A stretch of DNA of 8,605 nucleotides from Peptostreptococcaceae bacterium (GCA_017425305.1 JAFOOW010000110.1:1-8605); one strand, 5' to 3'; numbered from the stretch's first letter, positions 1 through 5,810 are shown. Made by a program: numbers and translations. Notes: generated by a model not told the origin, from the letters alone.

Positions 1-453
1 ACCTTGATAACTACCTGTTTCCACTTAGTCGCCAACTTTAAATGGTCTTAGTAATAATATGATGAAGCCACCAGCAAAGTTAGACAAACTACCTTGAAGA
101 GCAAGACCTATAGCAACCCCACTCGATGCTACTAAAGCAGCTATACCAGTAAGTTCTATATCCCAGTATCCAAGTACACAGAAGAATAAGAAAATCTTTA
201 AACATGTAGATACAAAAGCATTTAAGAATCTTGTAAGAGTTAAATCTACTGATTTTCTTTCAAGGAATTTTGTAAATCTATTAGTAACAGTCTTTATTAA
301 TTTAAGACCTATAAGTATTACTAATATTCCTATTAAAAGTTTTGCACCAGCCGTTGCTAACCATTCAACTAAACGACTTGTTAATTGATTAAAAGGCATA
401 TGACTTAATTTTTCTACTTCTTGAGTAACTGATTCAAATACGTTCTCGTTCAT
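1..453 (-). pseudogene. MscS-family mechanosensitive channel, interrupted by an in-frame stop (partial at window edge)
   Basis: MscS channels are inner-membrane, heptameric pores that release solutes on hypo-osmotic shock. The start at 451-453 is preceded by an AGAGGTGA ribosome site at 459-466; the longer reading from 498 would begin upstream of the likely -10 element and is rejected. The open part encodes 142 residues. Hydrophobic segments lie at about 36-55 and 76-95, and the pore-lining TM3 at about 101-135 carries the family signature GLALQGSLSNFAGG followed by LLLRPFKVGD. A TAA at 25-27 then stops translation where the family has an aromatic or hydrophobic residue entering the beta domain. 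The same frame continues to the edge as VETGSYQG, which looks like normal MscS sequence. A single base change (TAT or TAC to TAA) explains this. The product would lack the cytoplasmic beta and C-terminal cage domains, so it is probably non-functional. Sequencing error is the main alternative. Confidence 0.8.
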
Positions 454-482
454 ATAGTTCACCTCTTTAACAATTTTAGTAA

Positions 483-518
483 TATATACATAATACAATA
501 AAAAAACACTTAAGTCTA
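483..518 (-). promoter_or_regulatory. Predicted SigA-type promoter of the MscS gene
   Basis: Read on the minus strand, a -35-like TAGACT (513-518, four of six consensus bases) and a -10-like TATTAT (490-495, five of six) are separated by exactly 17 bases. Transcription would begin near 483, giving a leader of about 30 bases with the ribosome site at 459-466. The placement supports translation from 453 rather than 498. Prediction from pattern only. Confidence 0.5.
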
Positions 519-528
519 CACTACCAAG

Positions 529-541
529 TACTTATAAAGTA
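529..541. repeat. Short inverted repeat in the mscS/amidase divergent region
   Basis: TACTT-ATA-AAGTA is a perfect 5-bp inverted repeat with a 3-base centre, lying just upstream of the predicted -35 of the MscS gene. It could be an operator, but so short an AT-rich palindrome is expected by chance in this background. The rest of the 454-698 gap shows no open reading frame or RNA gene that I can recognise. Confidence 0.25.
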
Positions 542-625
542 TATATAAAACATGAACTTACATATGATAATATTTATTTTATTAAAATACTTATGCAATT
601 ATGAAACATATAAAGTTAATATTTA

Positions 626-631
626 TATAAT
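626..631 (+). promoter_or_regulatory. Candidate -10 element upstream of the amidase gene
   Basis: A perfect TATAAT occurs at 626-631, but the best partner at -35 (TGAAAC at 602-607, 18-base spacer) is poor. Transcription from here would start near 638, inside the left arm of the 632-678 hairpin, so the hairpin could not fully form in that transcript. The true promoter may lie further upstream. In such AT-rich DNA a TATAAT alone is weak evidence. Confidence 0.25.
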
Positions 632-682
632 ATATTGAGAAGATTTAATGAAATTTAAGTTAGATAGCTTCTCAATATTTTT
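632..682 (+). promoter_or_regulatory. Terminator-like hairpin in the leader of the amidase gene
   Basis: ATATTGAGAAG (632-642) pairs perfectly over 11 bp with CTTCTCAATAT (668-678). A 25-base AT-rich loop separates the arms, and a run of five T (678-682) follows directly. The structure lies only a few bases upstream of the amidase ribosome site (about 685-695) and 16 bases before the TTG start. No plus-strand gene precedes it, so it is unlikely to be an ordinary gene-end terminator. It could be a transcription attenuator or a translational block, or a DNA operator. The large loop makes it a modest intrinsic terminator at best. Confidence 0.45.
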
Positions 683-698
683 ATAGGGATGTGATTTC

Positions 699-1409
699 TT
701 GGTTAAGAAAGTAGTTATAGATGCAGGACACGGTGGGTCAGACCCAGGAGCTATAGGTGTAGATAATTATAATGAAAAAGATGCAACTTTAAGTATTTCA
801 AAAAAAGTAGTAGAACTACTAAAAAAACAAGGCTTAGAAGTTAAGTTAACTAGAGATAGTGATAAATATATTTCACTACAAGAAAGATGTAATATAGCTA
901 ATAACTATGCAGCTGATTGTTTTGTTTCAATACACTGTAATGCATTTAATGGTAAAGCTAAAGGATTAGAATCTTTTTGTTTAAATTCAAAAACATCAGA
1001 TTTAGCTACTTATGTATTAGAAGGAATGTTAAATGAGAAAACATATACTTTAAATAGAGGAATTAAATTTGCTAACTATTATGTATTAAAAAATACTAAA
1101 ATGAGAGCTTGTTTAGTAGAAATAGGCTTTATTGATAATATATATGACTATAAAATAATTAGAGAAAAAGAAAATGAAATAGCTTTAGGAATTGATAAAG
1201 GTATATGTAAACATTTAAAAGTAGAGTATAAGCAAGAACCAAAACAAGATAAAAAAGAAGAAACAAAACCTCCAGTATCAGATAGTGAAACTATTTACAG
1301 AGTAGTTTGTGGCTCATTTAATAATAAAGTGTATGCAGAAGAAAGGCTAGAAGAGTTAAAAGATGCTGGTTTTAAAGATGCTTTCATAGTTGCATATAAA
1401 AAAGAATAA
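699..1409 (+). CDS. N-acetylmuramoyl-L-alanine amidase (Amidase_3) with C-terminal SPOR-like segment
   Basis: A zinc amidase that cleaves the amide bond between N-acetylmuramic acid and L-alanine in peptidoglycan. The Amidase_3 domain spans about residues 4-172, with DAGHGG (H11), E26 in YNEKDA, H79 in VSIHCNA and E141 in LVEIGFIDN supplying the three zinc ligands and the catalytic glutamate, all present. A charged Lys/Glu/Pro linker (about 173-198) leads to a short SPOR-like segment (about 199-234, starting YRVVCGSF), of the kind that binds glycan in clostridial endolysins and amidases; it is about half a classic SPOR domain. The start is TTG, preceded by a GTGATT-type ribosome site; no in-frame ATG or GTG lies nearby upstream. 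There is no signal peptide, as in phage endolysins or mother-cell lytic enzymes. Gene 1454 follows after 44 bases without a terminator. It may be a domesticated endolysin or a sporulation or autolytic enzyme; its exact role is not known. Confidence 0.88.
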   Translation: MVKKVVIDAGHGGSDPGAIGVDNYNEKDATLSISKKVVELLKKQGLEVKLTRDSDKYISLQERCNIANNYAADCFVSIHCNAFNGKAKGLESFCLNSKTSDLATYVLEGMLNEKTYTLNRGIKFANYYVLKNTKMRACLVEIGFIDNIYDYKIIREKENEIALGIDKGICKHLKVEYKQEPKQDKKEETKPPVSDSETIYRVVCGSFNNKVYAEERLEELKDAGFKDAFIVAYKKE

Positions 1410-1453
1410 CAAATATCATATACATTTAGTTATATAAATATAGGATGATATAA

Positions 1454-2002
1454 ATGCCTAAAAAATGTAGTAGAACGAGAATATTATTAAAGGAATTAAC
1501 TAATGATTGGGATGAATTAAATGTAGCTTTTAAATCATTAATTATAATATGTTGGATACTATTTATTGTAGTTATATGTATGGCCATATTTGTAGATGTA
1601 GATAAAGGAATGAATAGCTCTATAGAAGTTATATTTAGGTCTACATTAGCATCTGTATTTGGATTTTTACTAAGTTCAAATATAAAAAGTAATAATAAAA
1701 ATAATAAAGAAACAATAGAAAAAATAAAATCTCAGCTAAAAGAAATAGAAATAGACTTAAATGAATTAAATGAAGAAAGTGATAAAACAAAAAATGATTG
1801 TGAATTAGAAAATTCTTATTCTTACAAGGATATTAATTTAGTTCAGGTATTTATAGCACTTATAATATGTATAGTATCTATACTTATTATAAATTTTTTA
1901 TTAATTACAAATAATTTAGATAATGTACCTGCAATATCCCAAATTAAAGATTTAATGTGTAGTTCAATTGGATTTTTAATCGGTGAATCAGGTAAAAAAT
2001 AA
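1454..2002 (+). CDS. Unrecognised membrane protein with duplicated hydrophobic hairpin unit (possible holin-like)
   Basis: I do not recognise a named family. The 182-residue product has a basic N-terminus, a hydrophobic helix at about 28-48, a second weaker one at about 57-75, a highly charged, probably coiled-coil middle (about 79-118, Lys/Asn/Glu-rich), a long hydrophobic helix at about 128-151 and a final weaker one at about 162-178. Residues 26-78 align without gaps to 129-181, sharing the SxxGFL or SxGFL signature near the end of each half, which suggests an internal duplication. The ATG is preceded by AGGATGAT at 1442-1449. The gene lies 44 bases after the amidase with no terminator between, so co-transcription is likely. 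Because the amidase has no signal peptide, a holin-like or membrane-anchoring role is conceivable, but it is inferred only from neighbourhood and topology. Base composition is extremely AT-rich. Confidence 0.75.
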   Translation: MPKKCSRTRILLKELTNDWDELNVAFKSLIIICWILFIVVICMAIFVDVDKGMNSSIEVIFRSTLASVFGFLLSSNIKSNNKNNKETIEKIKSQLKEIEIDLNELNEESDKTKNDCELENSYSYKDINLVQVFIALIICIVSILIINFLLITNNLDNVPAISQIKDLMCSSIGFLIGESGKK

Positions 2003-2043
2003 GATAAAATATATATGCATATACAACTTAAAATAAGATAAAA
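1996..2043. repeat. 14-bp direct repeat flanking a 12-bp palindrome
   Basis: AAAATAAGATAAAA occurs at 1996-2009, covering the stop codon of the preceding gene, and again at 2030-2043. The perfect palindrome TATATGCATATA (2012-2023) lies between them. Together they fill most of the 76-base gap before the DUF3298 gene. The repeats could be a regulator-binding arrangement or a small slippage duplication. I see no convincing promoter or terminator in this gap. Confidence 0.5.
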
Positions 2044-2078
2044 CTAGAAGTGTAAATAAAACATCAAGGAGAAAAGAC

Positions 2079-2903
2079 ATGAAAATTTTAAATAAAGTAA
2101 TTTATACTAGTGTTTTAATATCACTTATAGGTACATCTTATGTATATGCAAATATAGAATATAAAAATTATAATAAGGATAGTAACTTTTTAACTTATTA
2201 TAGCTATAAGCAATTAAGTGCAAATGATATTTTTACCATAGAAGAAAAAACTGATAATGAAAATAATAAATTCTTTAAGGCTGATATAAAGTATCCTTAT
2301 TTAAAGATAAAAAGTAATTATAATAAGAAAGATGATACACAAACTAAAATTATACAAAATATAAATAGTACAATAAGTAATACTGTAACAACTGCTAAAG
2401 ATAAGATAGAAAAAGATTCAGAAGAATATAAAAAGTCTTATGAAGCTGATTCAAACAAAGACAATACCATAAAATATCAGTATGAAGCTATATATAATTA
2501 CAAGATAGCTTATAATAAAAATAATATTTTGAGTATCCCACTAACAATGTATGAATTTACAGGTGGAGCACATGGATTAACTAATATAAAAAGCTTTAAC
2601 TATGACTTAGTAAAAGAAAAAGAACTTAAATTAGAGGATTTATTTAAAGCCAATAGTAACTATAAAGAAGTTATAAACAATCATATAAAAAAAGAGATAT
2701 CTAAACAACCTGAAAATTATTTTCAAGGGCAAGATGGTTTTAGTTCAATAAAAGATAATCAAGACTTTTATATAAGTGATGAAGGAATTGTAATTTACTT
2801 TAGCTTATATGATATAGCTCCATATAGTAGTGGTATACCTATGTTCACAATAACATGGGATGAAATAATTGATTATCTTGAAAATCCAAATATAATTAAC
2901 TAA
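2079..2903 (+). CDS. Secreted DUF4163/DUF3298 protein (RsiV/PdaC extracellular-domain-like)
   Basis: A 274-residue exported protein. The N-terminus is a typical signal peptide: MKILNK, a hydrophobic core to about residue 20, then YVYA-N with likely cleavage after A24. The mature part resembles the DUF4163 plus DUF3298 pair found outside the membrane in the anti-sigma factor RsiV and in the deacetylase PdaC. A first half (about 60-165) holds IKYPYLK and ends in the TGGAHG turn, and a second half (about 180-265) holds LEDLF, FYISDEGIVIYFSLYDIAPYSSGIP and TITWDEI. In RsiV this region binds lysozyme (family knowledge). Here there is no cytoplasmic anti-sigma segment, no sigma-factor gene beside it and no deacetylase domain, so the module stands alone. 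AAGGAG at 2066-2071 is 7 bases before the ATG. The gene follows the membrane-protein gene by 76 bases and is closed by a strong terminator. Lysozyme binding or cell-wall sensing is an inference. Confidence 0.8.
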   Translation: MKILNKVIYTSVLISLIGTSYVYANIEYKNYNKDSNFLTYYSYKQLSANDIFTIEEKTDNENNKFFKADIKYPYLKIKSNYNKKDDTQTKIIQNINSTISNTVTTAKDKIEKDSEEYKKSYEADSNKDNTIKYQYEAIYNYKIAYNKNNILSIPLTMYEFTGGAHGLTNIKSFNYDLVKEKELKLEDLFKANSNYKEVINNHIKKEISKQPENYFQGQDGFSSIKDNQDFYISDEGIVIYFSLYDIAPYSSGIPMFTITWDEIIDYLENPNIIN

Positions 2904-2909
2904 CGAAAG

Positions 2910-2956
2910 ATAAAAAGGTCAGTTATGAAAAATATTTCATATACTGACCTTTTTAT
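2910..2956 (+). terminator. Strong intrinsic terminator after the DUF3298 gene
   Basis: AAAAAGGTCAGT (2912-2923) pairs with ACTGACCTTTTT (2943-2954). The stem continues inward as T-ATGAAA (2924-2930) with TTTCAT-A (2935-2941), leaving one bulged base at 2942 and a four-base loop at 2931-2934. The A and T tracts on the two sides make it possibly active in both directions. It begins 6 bases past the stop codon and separates the amidase block from the M20D operon. Confidence 0.9.
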
Positions 2957-3005
2957 ATTATAGAATATAAATGTAATATTTTGATTTTGAAAATTTTTCA
3001 CAAAG

Positions 3006-3021
3006 AGGAAATCGTTTTGAA
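3006..3021 (+). promoter_or_regulatory. Candidate distal CcpA (cre) site upstream of the M20D operon
   Basis: The 16 bases AGGAAATCGTTTTGAA match the Clostridioides difficile CcpA motif RRGAAAANGTTTTCWW, as I recall it from the literature, at 13 of 15 defined positions; the mismatches are at 3012 and 3019. The site also fits the wider Firmicute cre pattern around its central CG. Its centre is 42 bp upstream of the centre of the second site at 3048-3063. Motif matching only, and dependent on the organism being related to C. difficile. Confidence 0.5.
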
Positions 3022-3047
3022 AATATTTTATAAAAATAATAAAAAAA

Positions 3048-3063
3048 ATGAAAACTTTTTCAT
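3048..3063 (-). promoter_or_regulatory. Candidate CcpA (cre) site overlapping the -35 of the M20D operon promoter
   Basis: Bases 3048-3063 match the reverse complement of the recalled motif, WWGAAAACNTTTTCYY, at 14 of 15 defined positions; only 3062 differs. They sit within a perfect 8-bp inverted repeat (AATGAAAA-CT-TTTTCATT, 3047-3064). The site overlaps the first bases of the predicted -35 element (3062-3067), a position suited to repression by blocking RNA polymerase. As a hairpin it has too few G:C pairs to be a good terminator. Confidence 0.55.
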
Positions 3064-3091
3064 TACATAGTTTAGATACCTATGATATTAT
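3062..3091 (+). promoter_or_regulatory. Predicted extended -10 promoter of the M20D-MFS operon
   Basis: An extended -10, TG-A-TATTAT (3083-3091), lies 18 bases after ATTACA (3062-3067, four of six -35 bases). Transcription would start near 3098, leaving a leader of roughly 58 bases. A perfect TTGACA at 3108-3113 has no good -10 at 17-18 bases and would place the start inside the ribosome site, so it is not chosen. Apart from this promoter and the two candidate cre sites, I see nothing else in 2957-3155. Confidence 0.5.
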
Positions 3092-3155
3092 AAGTTCATA
3101 GAAATAATTGACAGAAAATTAATAAAAATAAGACTATTAATAGGAGGTAAAACTT

Positions 3156-4319
3156 ATGAATCAATTTTTAAAAAGAGCAATGGAATTAAATGAGTCAATA
3201 CAATGTGACCGTCAGTTTATACATCAAAATGCTGAACTAGGAAATGACTTACCAATAACTTCAGGATATGTTAAAAAGCGTCTTGAAGAAATGGGATTAG
3301 AACCTATAGAAATATGTAAGAGTGGTATAACAGCTTTAATAAAAGGTAAGAAGCCAGGAAAAACTTACTTACTTCGTGGAGATATGGATGCACTACCAAT
3401 GGGTGAAACTAATGATTTACCTTTTGCATCTAAGACAAATGCATCTCATAACTGTGGACACGATATACACAGTGCAATGGTTTTAGGAGCAGCACAAATG
3501 TTAGTTGAAAGAGTAGATGAGTTAGAAGGAAATGTAAGATTAATGTTCCAACCATCTGAAGAAACTTTTGAAGGTGCAAAAGCAATGATAGATGCTGGAG
3601 TACTTGATGATGTTGATGTAGCTTCAGGAATGCATATAATGTTAGACTGGGACGCTCCATCTTATGGATGTAGAAGCGGATTTATGACTTCATCTTGTGA
3701 TGGATTTAAAATAACTGTTACAGGAAAAGGTTGTCATGGAGCTATGCCACATTTAGGAGTAGACCCTATAAATGTAGGAGTTCATATATACTCTGCTTTC
3801 CAAGAGCTAATAGCTAGAGAAGTTCCACCAAGAGAAACTGCTAGTTTAACTTTCGGACAATTCGGTGGTGGAGATACACCAAACATAATACCTAACCAAA
3901 TAACTATGCAAGGAACTTTAAGAACTTACAATAGAGAGCTTAGAGCTAAATTAGTTGAAAGAATGAGAACTATAGCTGATGCAGCAGGAACTATGTTTGG
4001 AGCTAAAGTTGAGTATGAAGTACTTTCAGCAGTACCAGCAACTTACACAGATCCACAAATGTTATCAGAAGTAAAAGAGTATTTAAAAGATTTAGATGGT
4101 CTTACTCTTGCGGATGATGATTATGTAGTAACTCCATCAGATGATATAGCTTATGTATCTGAAAAGGTTCCAACAGTATACTTATTATTAGGTGCTCGTG
4201 TAGAAGGAAATCCTTTCGGACATCATAACCCAAGAGTTTTATTCGATGAAAAAGCATTACCATGGGGAGCAGCAATGCATGCACAATGTGCTTTTGAATG
4301 GTTAAAAAATCATAAATAA
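3156..4319 (+). CDS. M20D-family metallo-amidohydrolase (N-acyl-amino-acid / hippurate hydrolase type)
   Basis: A cytoplasmic two-metal hydrolase that removes an acyl group, or cleaves an amide, from a small amino-acid conjugate; the exact substrate cannot be read from the sequence. At 387 residues it has the usual M20D length. Motifs in order are RGDMDALP (74-81), the CGHD box with C100 and H102, FQPSEE with E135/E136, H160 in GMHIM, the lid-domain sequence GKGCHGAMPH (190-199), NIIPNQITMQGTLR (243-256), and H356/H357 in GHHNP near the C-terminus. All expected metal ligands (Cys, His, Glu, His, His) are present. Departures from the common M20D wording include RGD for RAD, HNCGHD for HACGHD, SEETFEGA for AEEgggGA and MLDWDAPSYG in place of the usual W-P-G-L-P-type stretch. 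These may mark a subfamily with its own substrate. AGGAGG at 3142-3147 supports the ATG. The MFS gene follows after 22 bases, so the two form an operon, possibly under CcpA control. Confidence 0.92.
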   Translation: MNQFLKRAMELNESIQCDRQFIHQNAELGNDLPITSGYVKKRLEEMGLEPIEICKSGITALIKGKKPGKTYLLRGDMDALPMGETNDLPFASKTNASHNCGHDIHSAMVLGAAQMLVERVDELEGNVRLMFQPSEETFEGAKAMIDAGVLDDVDVASGMHIMLDWDAPSYGCRSGFMTSSCDGFKITVTGKGCHGAMPHLGVDPINVGVHIYSAFQELIAREVPPRETASLTFGQFGGGDTPNIIPNQITMQGTLRTYNRELRAKLVERMRTIADAAGTMFGAKVEYEVLSAVPATYTDPQMLSEVKEYLKDLDGLTLADDDYVVTPSDDIAYVSEKVPTVYLLLGARVEGNPFGHHNPRVLFDEKALPWGAAMHAQCAFEWLKNHK

Positions 4320-4341
4320 TAGGAAGGGAGTTTAATATATT

Positions 4342-5622
4342 ATGGAAAATAAAAAATCGAAAATATTTTACGGTTGGTTTGTTGTACTAGGATGTATAAT
4401 TATAACAACTACAATGGTTCCGCCAATAATGTCATTAAGTAATAAATTCTTAATACAAGTTACAACAGATATGAATATATCTAGAGGTTCATTTACATTA
4501 GCAAATACAATACTACAAGGTCTTGGTATAATTATATCACCTATGGTAGCTAAGAAGCTTGCTGGTGGAAATATGAAAAAGATTCAATCTATAAGTATAA
4601 TAGGATTTGTTTTAGCTTATGCATCTTATGCTTTAGCTCAAAGCCCAATACATTTATACATATCAGCATTCTTTGTCGGTATATTCTACTTAAACTCTAC
4701 ATTAATACCAGTAAGTATGATGGTTACAAACTGGTTCGTTAAAAAGCGTGGACTTGCGATGAGTTTAGCTATGGCAGGTATAGGTTTAGGTGGTACAATA
4801 TTCAGTCCAATAGTTACAATGTTACTTACTAACTATGGATGGAGATTAACTTATGTAATAATGGCAGGTATAATACTTGTATGTGCTTTACCAACATCAT
4901 TATTCATACTTCGTAAGTCTCCAGCTGAAATGGGATTAGAACCATATGGAGCAGGTGAATCAGTAGCATCAACTTCAGCTAATAAAGTTGAAAAAGGTGT
5001 TAAGATATCAGTTAAAGAATCTAAAGGAAAGTTATTCTTCTGGGTTATGATAGCTGGTATGGTAGCTAATGGTTTAATAAACTCTGGTGCTTTAGGACAA
5101 TTCCCACCAGCGTTAGAAGAATTACATGGGGTTGCTACTCAAGCAGCTATAATATCTATGTATTCATCAATAGGAATATTTGGAAAAATATTACTAGGTT
5201 GGGTAAATGATAAATTTGGTATTGTTATAAGTTGTACATTTGGATGTGTAATGTTTGGTTTAGCATTTGTATTCATGTTACTAGGACAAAATGTAAATAT
5301 GTTATATGCAATGGCTGTTGTATTCGGTTTAGGTAATGCAATAGGTACAGTAGTACCACCATTAGTTACAGCTGAAATATTTGGAAATGAAAAATACGGT
5401 GAAGCTTACGGTATGGTAAATAGTGCTACTCAAGTTGGTTTATCTTTAGGTTCATTAATGGTTGCTTCATTATATGACTTAAATGGTTCATACACAACTG
5501 CTTGGATAATACTATTAGGATTAACAGTAGTTACACTTGTAGGATGGTTAGGTTCTTATGCACTTTCTAAGAAGTTCTGTGGGAACAAAGCTGAAAGAGC
5601 ATCAGAAATAAAAGTTGGATAA
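4342..5622 (+). CDS. MFS transporter, oxalate/formate-antiporter or monocarboxylate-like
   Basis: A 426-residue inner-membrane carrier with the 12-helix major-facilitator layout: six helices to about residue 190, a hydrophilic loop (about 191-230), then six more. Family features include FYGWFVVLGC at the start of TM1, NWFVKKRGLAMSLAMAGIGLGG at TM4-5, YGWRLTYVIMAG at TM6, RKSPAEMGLEPYG in the central loop and GWVNDKFG (286-293), the second-half version of the loop 2-3 motif. The first-half loop motif, AKKLAGGNMKK, is degenerate. This resembles the OFA/monocarboxylate branch, whose members move small organic anions by symport or exchange, and it most likely imports the substrate of the upstream hydrolase or exports a product. 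Substrate and direction are inferred. The ribosome site AAGGGAG (4324-4330) is somewhat far (11 bases) from the ATG. The gene ends the operon ahead of a strong terminator. Confidence 0.88.
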   Translation: MENKKSKIFYGWFVVLGCIIITTTMVPPIMSLSNKFLIQVTTDMNISRGSFTLANTILQGLGIIISPMVAKKLAGGNMKKIQSISIIGFVLAYASYALAQSPIHLYISAFFVGIFYLNSTLIPVSMMVTNWFVKKRGLAMSLAMAGIGLGGTIFSPIVTMLLTNYGWRLTYVIMAGIILVCALPTSLFILRKSPAEMGLEPYGAGESVASTSANKVEKGVKISVKESKGKLFFWVMIAGMVANGLINSGALGQFPPALEELHGVATQAAIISMYSSIGIFGKILLGWVNDKFGIVISCTFGCVMFGLAFVFMLLGQNVNMLYAMAVVFGLGNAIGTVVPPLVTAEIFGNEKYGEAYGMVNSATQVGLSLGSLMVASLYDLNGSYTTAWIILLGLTVVTLVGWLGSYALSKKFCGNKAERASEIKVG

Positions 5623-5633
5623 TTTAAATTATC
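5618..5633. repeat. 16-bp perfect palindrome over the MFS stop codon
   Basis: GATAATTTAAATTATC is self-complementary and contains the TAA stop of the MFS gene (5620-5622). It could form a small 3'-end hairpin or be a protein-binding site. In so AT-rich a region chance is a fair explanation. Confidence 0.35.
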
Positions 5634-5675
5634 ATATTATATAGCAAACATATCAAATATCCTTATTTATAAATT

Positions 5676-5715
5676 AAAAAACTACTAGGTCTATGACTTA
5701 GTAGTTTTTTCTTTT
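5676..5715 (+). terminator. Strong intrinsic terminator after the MFS gene
   Basis: AAAAAACTACTAGGTC (5676-5691) pairs with GACTTAGTAGTTTTTT (5695-5710) in a 16-bp stem with one G-U pair and a TAT loop. T-rich sequence continues to 5715. The A tract on the other side could also allow termination of minus-strand transcripts. It isolates the M20D-MFS operon from trkA. Confidence 0.92.
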
Positions 5716-5770
5716 AAGTTAATTTTGTGTAAATATATAAAGAAAAATATCCATAAAAGTAAAAATATTA

Positions 5771-5776
5771 TATAAT
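5771..5776 (+). promoter_or_regulatory. Candidate -10 element for the trkAH operon
   Basis: TATAAT at 5771-5776 is correctly placed between the upstream terminator and trkA, giving a leader of about 28 bases. The best -35 candidate, TATCCA at 5748-5753 with a 17-base spacer, matches only three of six bases. A promoter is required somewhere in 5711-5800 because of the terminator, but its exact position is uncertain. The gap is too short to hold a riboswitch of the c-di-AMP (ydaO) type. Confidence 0.35.
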
Positions 5777-5810
5777 ATATAAATAATAGTAATTTATATA
5801 GGAGGATCTT

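Noticed and set aside
454..498. Upstream extension of the MscS reading frame by 15 codons
   Set aside because: The ribosome site at 459-466 points to the start at 453, and the predicted -10 element at 490-495 lies within the extension.
2984..3024. Possible CodY boxes around the repeated TTTTGAAAAT (2985-2994 and 3015-3024)
   Set aside because: The best alignments to the CodY consensus AATTTTCWGAAAATT have about five mismatches each, too many in an AT-rich region. The cre interpretation fits 3006-3021 better.
3108..3113. Perfect TTGACA as the -35 of the M20D operon
   Set aside because: No reasonable -10 occurs 16-18 bases downstream, and the implied start would fall inside the ribosome site.
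3430..3660. Minus-strand open frame of 76 codons
   Set aside because: It lies wholly inside the well-supported M20D gene on the other strand, has no ribosome site, and its Leu/His-rich product is typical of an antisense shadow.
4102..4284. Minus-strand open frame of 60 codons
   Set aside because: Antisense to the 3' part of the M20D gene, with no ribosome site or recognisable protein features.
5711..5810. c-di-AMP riboswitch ahead of trkA
   Set aside because: The whole gap is only about 100 bases of simple AT-rich sequence without the conserved helices; ydaO-type riboswitches are larger.
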